From contig NZ_WOFU01000006.1 of assembly GCF_016879755.1 (NCBI RefSeq), positions 186,001 to 250,000 on the forward strand: a stretch of 64,000 nucleotides of DNA, read 5' to 3'. Made by a program: the position numbers and the translations under genes. Below are positions 43,880 to 51,559 of this stretch, piece by piece. Every line of letters begins with the position of its first letter. Position 1 is the stretch's first letter. This DNA is from Bacillus sp. B15-48. GTDB taxonomy: Bacteria > Bacillota > Bacilli > Bacillales > Cytobacillaceae. The notes beneath the pieces were generated by a model that was given only the letters and a program-made list of their open reading frames with translations, was not told where the DNA came from and searched no databases.

Positions 43880-44632
43880 GTGCTAAGTTTATTGTTCATA
43901 TCGAAAAAGAAGCGAAAAGAAGAGTCACTTGAGGAAAAAGTGGCTTTAATCCAGCAAGGGGATCTTGAACTTCGTGAGGACGTAATTAAAGCGTATCAAC
44001 CATTCATTGCAAAATCCGTTTCATCTGTGTGCAAACGATATATAAATGAAACAGATGATGAATTTAGCATTGGGCTCATTGCATTTAATGAGTCAATCGA
44101 AAAGTTTTCGAGTGAAAAAGGAAACTCGCTTTTAAGTTTTGCTGATGTCTTAATTAAACGGAGGGTCATTGATTATATTCGTCAGCAATCGAAAGAACAA
44201 ACGGTTTCAATGGATTATGGGAGTGAGTCACTTGAAGATGGAAGCGACAGATCGTCCATTCAAGATGAACTTTCACTTGAGGATTTTCGGAAAAAGACGG
44301 ATGCTGAGCTTCGCAGGGAAGAAATTGCGCAATTCCAACAAATCCTCCAAGAATTTGGTTTATCTTTCCAAAACTTAGTGAAACAATCGCCAAAACATGT
44401 CGATGCCCGTAAAAACGCAATTGAGGTTGCTAAAATCCTCGTTGATAATGAAGAGCTTCGCAAACATTTACTCGAAAAGAAAAGACTACCAATAAAAGAA
44501 TTAGAGAAAATGGTTCATTTAAGTCGAAAAACAATTGAGAGGAATAGAAAATATATTATATCCATCTCGTTAATTTTATTAGGTGATTATGTCTATTTAA
44601 AGGATTATATAAAAGGGGTGCTGGAGAAATGA
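43880..44632 (+). CDS. sigI: RNA polymerase sigma factor SigI
   Basis: A 250-residue alternative sigma factor of the sigma-70 SigI group. Region 2 is seen in FIAKSVSSVCKRY and DEFSIGLIAFNESIEKF with SLLSFADVLIKRRVIDYIRQQ. The GTG at 43880 is chosen because GAGGTGAG sits just before it; a GTG three codons earlier overlaps that site. The end overlaps rsgI by four bases (ATGA), so sigma and anti-sigma are coupled. SigI responds to heat or cell-wall conditions in Bacillus. Confidence 0.92.
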   Translation: MLSLLFISKKKRKEESLEEKVALIQQGDLELREDVIKAYQPFIAKSVSSVCKRYINETDDEFSIGLIAFNESIEKFSSEKGNSLLSFADVLIKRRVIDYIRQQSKEQTVSMDYGSESLEDGSDRSSIQDELSLEDFRKKTDAELRREEIAQFQQILQEFGLSFQNLVKQSPKHVDARKNAIEVAKILVDNEELRKHLLEKKRLPIKELEKMVHLSRKTIERNRKYIISISLILLGDYVYLKDYIKGVLEK

Positions 44633-45714
44633 GGAAAGGCGTAGTCCTTGAAGTGAATGAGCGCTATGTGACATTGCTTACACCTGAGGGTGAATATATC
44701 CAGACGCGCAAGCTTCAGCAAGAATATCTGGTTGGAGAGGAAATTCAATTTTTCCCATCAGAAGAACCAGAATTGACGAGGGCAGCGAATATCGTCCAGT
44801 CCTTAAGAAAGCTTAAAGTAAGGTTTGTTTCTGTTTCGGTGGCTGTCCTCTTATTAGTCATGATGAGCTTTTCAATTTATGATAGCAGACATGTGTATGC
44901 ATATATGTCAATTGATATTAATCCTAGCATCGAATTAGGCTTAAACAAAGAGTTAAAGGTTATTAGTATGCAAGGATATAATGATGACGGCAAGAAGATA
45001 GCGGCACAATTAGAAAATTGGAAAAATAAAAACGCAGTTATTGTTGCAGAGAAAATCATTGAAAAAATGGAGACGCTAGGTTTTTTAAATGAAAACAAAA
45101 ACATTCTGATTGCTGCAGTTCCTACAAGCTCCGTGGAAAGATCAACGCAAGACGGAAACTTGGAAGAAACATTATCTGAAATTAAGAACACAACTCAAGA
45201 AGATGTGGAAATTACCGTCGTCAACGGGACAGTTGAGGAACGGGAAACAGCAATAAAACAAGGGATGACGACTGGCGGTTTCAAACAAGAAATGAAGTCG
45301 GAAACAACGAAAATCATTGAAAAAACAAAAGAAACCCCTGTATTCAAAGAGAATGAACAAAAAAATAAATCAGAGCAAGCTGTACCGAATAGAGGGAATA
45401 ACACCGAAAAGGGAAATAACGGTAACGGCAATAAAACGAATCTAAATCCGAGCAATAAAAATGAAAATAAAGGTAAGAAAGAAAGCAATTCCAAAGGTCA
45501 AGAGAATAATCGAGGAAAAGAATCAACATTAGATCGTAATGAAAGAAACAACAAGCAAAATAACGAAGTGAATGAACGAAAGAATGTGAATGGTAAATCA
45601 CAAGAAAACAGAGAGCAAAGCAACCAAAACAATGAAGAAAATAAACCCAAACATAATGTTAGTAATAATGGTCAGGGCCAAGGTCAAGGAAAAGGAAAAG
45701 GCAATGAAAAATAA
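44629..45714 (+). CDS. rsgI: Anti-sigma-I factor RsgI
   Basis: A 361-residue membrane anti-sigma factor. The cytoplasmic N-terminal domain (1-60: RKGVVLEVNERYVTLLTPEGEY) binds SigI. One membrane span lies at about 64-84. The outer domain begins MSIDINPSIELGLN, with the Asn-Pro bond cleaved autoproteolytically in RsgI proteins. Residues after about 245 are an Asn/Lys/Glu/Gly-rich disordered tail ending GQGQGKGKG. No carbohydrate-binding module is present, unlike clostridial RsgIs. Confidence 0.93.
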   Translation: MRKGVVLEVNERYVTLLTPEGEYIQTRKLQQEYLVGEEIQFFPSEEPELTRAANIVQSLRKLKVRFVSVSVAVLLLVMMSFSIYDSRHVYAYMSIDINPSIELGLNKELKVISMQGYNDDGKKIAAQLENWKNKNAVIVAEKIIEKMETLGFLNENKNILIAAVPTSSVERSTQDGNLEETLSEIKNTTQEDVEITVVNGTVEERETAIKQGMTTGGFKQEMKSETTKIIEKTKETPVFKENEQKNKSEQAVPNRGNNTEKGNNGNGNKTNLNPSNKNENKGKKESNSKGQENNRGKESTLDRNERNNKQNNEVNERKNVNGKSQENREQSNQNNEENKPKHNVSNNGQGQGQGKGKGNEK

Positions 45715-45762
45715 AAGGACGGTCTCATAAGGGGTGACCCATATGAGTACGTCCTTTTTTGT
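45713..45762. terminator. Bidirectional terminator between rsgI and SASP
   Basis: AAAAGGACG...CTCAT / ATGAG...CGTCCTTTTTT; both flanks carry A/T runs. Confidence 0.8.
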
Positions 45763-45771
45763 TCGTTTGGT

Positions 45772-45972
45772 CTATTGTTGATTTCTCCCAGATAGCTCGG
45801 CTTGAGCCTGCCTCACAAGGCGTTTCGTAATTTCTCCGCCAACGGACCCATTAGAGCGAGAAACAGAATCAGCGCCTAGTTGTACGCCAAATTCTTCAGC
45901 AATTTCATATTTTACCTGTTCAAGGAATTGCTCTACTCCGGGAACAAGTAATTTGTTTGAGTTTCTTGCCAC
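45772..45972 (-). CDS. Alpha/beta-type small acid-soluble spore protein
   Basis: 66 residues. It shows the two SASP signatures: [20 protein letters not shown] (the GPR protease site in EEFG) and [13 protein letters not shown]. Such proteins coat and protect spore DNA. The start is GTG, with AAGGAGTTG upstream; the nearby ATG is out of frame. Forespore (sigma-G) expression is expected from family. Confidence 0.94.
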   Translation of the reverse strand: MARNSNKLLVPGVEQFLEQVKYEIAEEFGVQLGADSVSRSNGSVGGEITKRLVRQAQAELSGRNQQ

Positions 45973-46232
45973 TTGTCATCAACTCCTTCCTAGCCACAAT
46001 GGATGGACCTTCATGATTATTTTTGCACGATTGGTTAAAAATATGTTTGGAAATGTTTACTGTCTAAATGAGAAGCGATCTTGTGTAGGAATTTTGTCTA
46101 GCGCAACTAACATCTCGGAGGAGGAAGTTCCCATTGAATGAAGTTTCAGTTAAGATAGTTGTTTACTTCTATCCCTTTCTTTTGTTATTTTAAATGATAG
46201 GGTAAAGGGATTGATTTGAAAGGAATAAAATT

Positions 46233-47585
46233 ATGCTAAAAAAATTCAGAAAATGGGTAAAAAAATTAACACCTGCACAAATGATTGTTTCCTATTATTT
46301 CCTTGCTATCATTGTTGCCGTTAGCTTGCTTAGTTTACCGATAGCCCTTAAACCCGGCGTGGAGATTACATTTATTGATTCTCTTTTTGTTGCTGTTAGT
46401 GCAGTAAGTGTCACAGGACTTACCACCGTAAACATTAGTGAAACGTATTCCGTTGCAGGAACTTTTATACTAATGTTTGTATTCCAGTTTGGTGGGGTTG
46501 GGATTATGGCTTTAGGAACGTTCTTTTGGTTGTTAATTGGAAAAAGAATCGGTCTAAAAGAGCGAAGATTAATTATGGCCGATCAGAATCAGACAGGATT
46601 ATCTGGCATGGTGAAAATGCTGAAAGAGATTCTCTGGATTATTATCATTATTGAGATATTTGGGGCTCTTTTTTTAGGATTTCATTTTCTGCAATATTAT
46701 CCGACGTGGCAAGAAGCGTTTTTACAAGGATTATTTGCTTCTGTCAGCGCTACTACAAACGCGGGGTTTGACATTACAGGAGCATCCCTGCTTCCCTTTG
46801 CAAAGGATTATTATGTTCAGACCATTAACATTTTGTTAATGACGACAGGAGCAATTGGATTTCCTGTTTTAATGGAAGTAAAACATTATATCGCGAGCCG
46901 AAGGAAATACTTATTTAGATTTTCGCTGTTTACGAAGATAACGACAGTTACTTATTTTTGTTTATTAGTGTTTGGAACAATGATGATTTTGCTTCTCGAA
47001 GTAAACCATTTTTTTGCTGATAAATCATGGCATGAGTCGTTTTTCTATGCCTTCTTTCAATCATCTACTACCCGTAGCGGAGGTTTGGCTACGTTAGACC
47101 TCAATTATTTTACGGAAACAACTCAATTAGTGATGAGTGCCCTTATGTTTATTGGTGCTTCTCCTAGTTCAGTAGGTGGTGGGATACGGACGACTACTTT
47201 TGCATTGAACTTGCTATTTATTTATAATTATGGTCGGGGAAACCGAACAGTTAAAATTTTCAAACGGGAGCTGACAGAAGAAGATATTACTAAGTCGCTA
47301 ATTATAACAATTATGGCGTTACTTATTTGCTTTACAGCTACTGTTATTCTCAGAATTACCGAATCTCATTCCTTGATTTCCATCCTGTTTGAAGTATCAT
47401 CTGCTTTTGGTACAAGTGGTGCATCTATGGGGATTACGTCAGATTTGAGTACGATCGGAAAATTGGTCTTAATGATTTTAATGTTTATTGGGCGAGTTGG
47501 TTTATTTATGTTCCTTCTATTTATTGGCGGAAAGGGAGATTATGCGAAGATTCATTATCCAAAGGAAAGAGTTAGTATTGGTTAA
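46233..47585 (+). CDS. Ktr/Trk-type potassium uptake channel subunit (KtrB/KtrD-like)
   Basis: A 450-residue membrane protein with four pore repeats. Filter segments are VSVTGLTTVN (near 68), VSATTNAGFD (near 171), SSTTRSGGLATLD (near 278) and SAFGTSGASMG (near 390). Each carries a central glycine as in KtrB/KtrD. The length fits KtrD (449 in B. subtilis). No KtrA/KtrC RCK gene adjoins it, as is also true for ktrD. Start ATG with GAAAGGAAT site. Confidence 0.9.
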   Translation: MLKKFRKWVKKLTPAQMIVSYYFLAIIVAVSLLSLPIALKPGVEITFIDSLFVAVSAVSVTGLTTVNISETYSVAGTFILMFVFQFGGVGIMALGTFFWLLIGKRIGLKERRLIMADQNQTGLSGMVKMLKEILWIIIIIEIFGALFLGFHFLQYYPTWQEAFLQGLFASVSATTNAGFDITGASLLPFAKDYYVQTINILLMTTGAIGFPVLMEVKHYIASRRKYLFRFSLFTKITTVTYFCLLVFGTMMILLLEVNHFFADKSWHESFFYAFFQSSTTRSGGLATLDLNYFTETTQLVMSALMFIGASPSSVGGGIRTTTFALNLLFIYNYGRGNRTVKIFKRELTEEDITKSLIITIMALLICFTATVILRITESHSLISILFEVSSAFGTSGASMGITSDLSTIGKLVLMILMFIGRVGLFMFLLFIGGKGDYAKIHYPKERVSIG

Positions 47586-47586
47586 G

Positions 47587-47618
47587 AAAATCCGGGGGAC
47601 AACCCCGGATTTATTTAA
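47587..47618. terminator. Bidirectional terminator
   Basis: AAATCCGGGG-GACAA-CCCCGGATTTATTT between the Ktr gene and the convergent DUF3905 gene. Confidence 0.85.
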
Positions 47619-47968
47619 TCTGTCCCTTTGCTGACATCGATGGTTGGATGCATAAAAGGGGATGCTTTTGGTTTTTGTTTCTCTTCTAGCAGCTCTCTGT
47701 TCTCTGTCGTATTCCAGCCAATATCATTTGTTGGGTGTACCCATTCGTCTCCTGCCATGATGGCTGGGTCTGTCTTGTCACTCCAATTTTCTAACGGAGA
47801 ATTGGGTGAATTATAAAGACTATCGCCAATAATAACCCCATGCTCATTTTTAAATGGTGGCTCAATTTTTATTCCTGTTCCTTTAAAACTTGGCGCACTT
47901 ATTTGATGTGGGAGAGTTCCATCGATATCTATTCGTTTTAACTTCAATTTTTTCTTCATTTGCATCAT
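47615..47968 (-). CDS. DUF3905-type protein
   Basis: Up to 117 residues. EWVHPTNDIGWNTTENRELLEE and the LENWSDKTDPAIMAGD segment match a Bacillaceae family of unknown function (DUF3905). The start is ambiguous between three close ATGs; the one before AAGAAAAAA (47959) has the best spacing to AAAAAGGA. No membrane span or signal peptide. Monocistronic. Confidence 0.7.
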   Translation of the reverse strand: MMQMKKKLKLKRIDIDGTLPHQISAPSFKGTGIKIEPPFKNEHGVIIGDSLYNSPNSPLENWSDKTDPAIMAGDEWVHPTNDIGWNTTENRELLEEKQKPKASPFMHPTIDVSKGTD

Positions 47969-48111
47969 TCCTTTTTACGTTATTTTCTGTTTTTCTCGTT
48001 GTTTTTATGATAAACATAGCCTTGTAAAAACAGGAAGAGGCGTAGATACATACTGGACATGATTAAAGAAACAATAAGAATGTTCTTTTACAAGTGGAGG
48101 TGGGGTAAAAA

Positions 48112-48273
48112 ATGGCGAAGCGAAAAGCCGAAAGAAATGCAGTTGAAAAATATACGAAAACACCACATCGAAATACGCATGAATCTGAGTTTTCTGCTGA
48201 ATTTGCAAATGGAGAAGATGCTGGAAAGTTTGCGAATCGGAATTCGAAGCAGGGAAGAGAGGGAAGAGGCTAA
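48112..48273 (+). CDS. Small basic protein, gamma-SASP-like fragment pattern
   Basis: 53 residues: MAKRKAERNAVEKYTKTPHR, NTHESEFSAEFANGEDAGKF, ANRNSKQGREGRG. GGAGGTGGGG site is strong. The EFSAEFANGEDAGKFANRN segment recalls the EFASETNAQQVRKQN repeats of gamma-type SASPs, but this is a loose likeness. Translationally coupled to the next gene (TAATG overlap). Function unproven; a spore role is a guess. Confidence 0.6.
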   Translation: MAKRKAERNAVEKYTKTPHRNTHESEFSAEFANGEDAGKFANRNSKQGREGRG

Positions 48274-48410
48274 TGGAGAAAAATAAACAGCAAGAACAAA
48301 AAGAAACGGCGAATGTTGAATTTGGAATTGAATTCGGAGATATGAATGCATCAAAAATGTATGAAAGACCTTTTCCTCAGAAAAGAAAAAAAAATAAACG
48401 AGAAAAATAA
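48273..48410 (+). CDS. Small hydrophilic protein coupled to the preceding gene
   Basis: 45 residues: MEKNKQQEQKETANVEFGIE, FGDMNASKMYERPFPQKRKK, NKREK. Its ATG shares a base with the previous stop (TAATG). VEFGIEFGDMNASKMYE resembles the EFSAEFANGEDAGKF segment of its partner, so the two may derive from one repeated protein. The terminator follows at once. Confidence 0.6.
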   Translation: MEKNKQQEQKETANVEFGIEFGDMNASKMYERPFPQKRKKNKREK

Positions 48411-48440
48411 AGCCGGGCATCACGCCGGCTTTATTTTTTC
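48405..48440. terminator. Bidirectional terminator
   Basis: AAATAAAGCCGG-GCATCACG-CCGGCTTTATTTTTT. It overlaps the last codons of the minus-strand radical SAM gene. Confidence 0.85.
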
Positions 48441-50168
48441 TCTATTAAATGAATATACGGTTGTTTTTTCTGAGGTAGGATGAAAATAGACGAGCATAAT
48501 AGTTGGCGCTCTTTCAACGACTCCTAAAGATAGGTACTTTTGTAAATCAAAGGTGATTTCTTCAATTACTGTATGCTTATACAAGTCCTTTTCAGGAAGA
48601 GCTAATTCCTGGCTTAAAAGACCACTATCAATTATTTCGCTATATAACTTTGCGCGCTGATGCTTATCTTTATCAAGTTCCCACCATGGTTTACGCGGCT
48701 TTTGCTTCTTTCCTGATAGATAATCATATTTCATAAGTCCTTCTAACTCTAATAAATTCTCGGTATTCCGCTCTGAAAGAAACTGATAAAGGCGGCGAAA
48801 TAAATCTTCTAATTGATGTCCAATTCGTGACCAGCCTTGATTTTCCCAATAGGCACCAAATTCTTGAAAGAAATCAAATGGTGTCGGAAAACTTTTAGTT
48901 ACCAAATACTCAATCGTTTGATCCATCCGGTGGTCATTCCAATACTTTTCTAGGACATCTTCAACTTGTTTTATCCGAATGATATCACTGAACGGTAAAA
49001 CATTATTGCCTAGTATTTCATATGGGGAATGATCCATATAAATATAATTATGCTCTTTTGCCCGCAGCCGAAGTCCTGTTCCTCGAAGCATTTTTAAGAA
49101 GCCAAGCTGTAATTCTTCTGGTCTCATCTCGAATACATCATTAAATGTCTTTCGAAAAGAAAAATAATCTTCCTCTGGAAGGCCAGCGATTAAATCAAGA
49201 TGCTGGTCAATTTTCCCCCCCTCTTTAACCATCATTACCGTCCGTTTTAGCTTCTCGAAATTTTGCTTTCTCATGACGAGCTCATTCGTATAGTCATTCG
49301 TTGATTGAACACCGATTTCAAAACGGAACAATCCAGCTGGCGCATTCTTATTCAAAAATTCAATGACCTCTGGTCTCATAATATCTGCGGTAATTTCAAA
49401 CTGAAACACTGTACCGGGTAGATGTTCATCAATAAGGAATTGAAACATTTCCATGGCATAGCTGCGACTAATGTTAAAAGTACGATCAACAAACTTAATG
49501 GTTCGTGCACCATGTTGCATTAAATAGCGAATATCCTCTTTCACTTTTTCACGGTCAAAATATCGCACCCCAACTTCAATCGAGGAGAGACAAAATTGAC
49601 AGCTAAATGGGCAGCCGCGGCTTGTTTCGATATAGATGACTCGCTTTGATAAATTAGGAATATCCTCCTCGAAGCGGTGAGGAGAAGGAAGTTCTTTTAA
49701 ATCAAGTTTATTAAGCTGTGGCTGTAATTTCACTTTTTCACCGCTTCGGTACACAATTCCATGAACATTTTCAATTTTTTCCCTGTTACTTAGTGCGAGA
49801 AGGAGTTGTTTAAATGTATGCTCCCCTTCACCGATAACGAGGTAATCGAATTGTTTCACTTCATTCATCCAGTCAGTGTAGTCATAGGTAACCTCCGGGC
49901 CGCCTACAATAATCCTGATTGAGGGATTGATTTTTTTTATCATTTTTATTACTTTAATCGTTTCTTCAATATTCCAAATGTAACAGCTAAATCCAATGAC
50001 ATCAGGTTCTTTCTGCAAGAGATCTGTAACAATATTAATAATTGGATCTTTAATCGTATATTCTGCTAATTGGACATCGAATTCAGGTGCGGCGTACGCT
50101 TTTAAATAACGAATGGCAATATTTGTATGAATAAATTTTGCATTTAATGTTGCACATATAATGTTCAT
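48420..50168 (-). CDS. B12-binding radical SAM protein (DUF4080-type)
   Basis: About 582 residues from ATG 50168; GGAGGAATG precedes it, and codons further upstream are not needed. The N-terminal 140 residues form a cobalamin-binding Rossmann domain. The radical SAM cluster motif is CPFSCQFCLSS (near residue 190). EGEHTFKQLL precedes it and VIYIETSRG leads into it, as in BchE-like methylases/cyclases. A C-terminal extension of about 200 residues fits the DUF4080 class. Substrate unknown. Monocistronic. Confidence 0.85.
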   Translation of the reverse strand: MNIICATLNAKFIHTNIAIRYLKAYAAPEFDVQLAEYTIKDPIINIVTDLLQKEPDVIGFSCYIWNIEETIKVIKMIKKINPSIRIIVGGPEVTYDYTDWMNEVKQFDYLVIGEGEHTFKQLLLALSNREKIENVHGIVYRSGEKVKLQPQLNKLDLKELPSPHRFEEDIPNLSKRVIYIETSRGCPFSCQFCLSSIEVGVRYFDREKVKEDIRYLMQHGARTIKFVDRTFNISRSYAMEMFQFLIDEHLPGTVFQFEITADIMRPEVIEFLNKNAPAGLFRFEIGVQSTNDYTNELVMRKQNFEKLKRTVMMVKEGGKIDQHLDLIAGLPEEDYFSFRKTFNDVFEMRPEELQLGFLKMLRGTGLRLRAKEHNYIYMDHSPYEILGNNVLPFSDIIRIKQVEDVLEKYWNDHRMDQTIEYLVTKSFPTPFDFFQEFGAYWENQGWSRIGHQLEDLFRRLYQFLSERNTENLLELEGLMKYDYLSGKKQKPRKPWWELDKDKHQRAKLYSEIIDSGLLSQELALPEKDLYKHTVIEEITFDLQKYLSLGVVERAPTIMLVYFHPTSEKTTVYSFNREKIKPA

Positions 50169-50330
50169 CAAGATCATTCCTCCGATACTAATACAAAACA
50201 ACTTCCCATTATACCTCATTGTTGCCAAAAAATATAGGACCCATCCATTCGCGTTGGCCCTTAATCTGCGATAAAAACTGAACGCGATTGATTTAAACTA
50301 ATTTCCATAAATAAGGGTATTTACCATAAA

Positions 50331-50371
50331 AAAATAAAAACTGTTATATAAAAATAAAAAACTGTTATATA
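50331..50371 (+). repeat. Tandem duplication of about 20 bases
   Basis: AAAATAAAAACTGTTATATA at 50331-50350 is followed directly by AAAATAAAAAACTGTTATAT at 50351-50370. The rest of 50169-50545 is AT-rich without recognised elements. Confidence 0.75.
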
Positions 50372-50545
50372 AAAAAATATCTCTTTTTAAACTAGTAATA
50401 TTAACGAAAATTGATTTTTTTTATTAGGTGTTATAGTAAAAACAACCACTCTATGATATAAGTCACAGAAATATTTTTAAAATAGTCTTAAAATAGATTG
50501 AAGAAAACATCTAATCTATTCAAGGAATCATTTAGGGGGGAAATT

Positions 50546-51559
50546 ATGTCTAACTTACCTAAGAAAAATGAGTTAGGTTTTTATGAGATAAGACTTGAGT
50601 CAATAGGTGGTCTTGGAGCCAATTTAGCAGGGAAAATGCTAGCGGAAGCAGGAGTTTTTGGACTTGGATTAAACGGTTCAAACTTTGCTTCTTACGGTTC
50701 AGAAAAGAAAGGTTCACCTGTCAAAAGCTTCATTCGTTTTTGTGATCCTGATACAGAAATCCGGGTTCATAGCCCGATTGAAGAGCCACATGTAATCGGA
50801 GTTTTTCATGAAGCACTGTATAAAATGGTCGATGTTGCAAGTGGATTAGGACCGGATGGAATTCTGCTTGTTAATACAACTAGAAGTTTTGATGAAATAA
50901 AATCTGATTTGAATATAGAATATGGCACAATTGCTACAGTTGACGCATTAGCGATTGCCGTGGAAGAAAAGACGAAAGTGAACACAGCGATGCTTGGAGC
51001 TCTTTTTAGGGTATGTGACTTCCTTGATCCAGAGGCAATGAAACAGGTCATTAGAAAGACTTTTGAAAAAAAATATCCGCATTTTGTCGAACCAAATATT
51101 CGAACTTTTGAAAGAGGTTACGAAGCTGTCGAGTTTAAGAGCTTTGAAATGGAAGAAGAGGCAAAGGGCCATGATTTTAGTCGTCCGATGCCACTGTTAG
51201 GTTATGAAACACAAGAAATCGGTGGAGTATTAACTGCACAGGGAAACAGCATTCAAAAAGATTTAAGTGGTTCAAGGCAAGGGTTTTTGCCGAAATTTGT
51301 CCAGGAAGATTGTATCAGTTGTGCTGCCTGTGATACAGCATGTCCAGACTTTTGTTTTGTCTGGAAAGAAGGGGAAGACAAGCGTGGGCGAAAGCAAATG
51401 TTTTTACAAGGAATTGATTATCAATACTGTAAAGGTTGCCTGAAATGTGTAGAGGCCTGTCCAACAACCGCATTGAGCGATATGCGTGAAACCATTGGCT
51501 ATGCTGATTCCAATATGGTAAAACATACATTTCCACTTGTAACAGGAGGGGTTTCATAA
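50546..51559 (+). CDS. 2-oxoacid:ferredoxin oxidoreductase, fused gamma and ferredoxin (delta) subunits
   Basis: 337 residues from ATG 50546 (AGGGGGGAAA site). Residues 10-190 are the gamma domain (ESIGGLGANLAGKMLAEAG, GSNFASYGSEKKGSPVKSFI). The C terminus holds two [4Fe-4S] motifs: Cys256/259/262/266 and Cys295/298/301/305. Together with the next gene it forms a thiamine-diphosphate enzyme that oxidatively decarboxylates a 2-oxoacid, probably pyruvate, and reduces ferredoxin or flavodoxin. The stop overlaps the next ATG (TAATG). Confidence 0.88.
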   Translation: MSNLPKKNELGFYEIRLESIGGLGANLAGKMLAEAGVFGLGLNGSNFASYGSEKKGSPVKSFIRFCDPDTEIRVHSPIEEPHVIGVFHEALYKMVDVASGLGPDGILLVNTTRSFDEIKSDLNIEYGTIATVDALAIAVEEKTKVNTAMLGALFRVCDFLDPEAMKQVIRKTFEKKYPHFVEPNIRTFERGYEAVEFKSFEMEEEAKGHDFSRPMPLLGYETQEIGGVLTAQGNSIQKDLSGSRQGFLPKFVQEDCISCAACDTACPDFCFVWKEGEDKRGRKQMFLQGIDYQYCKGCLKCVEACPTTALSDMRETIGYADSNMVKHTFPLVTGGVS

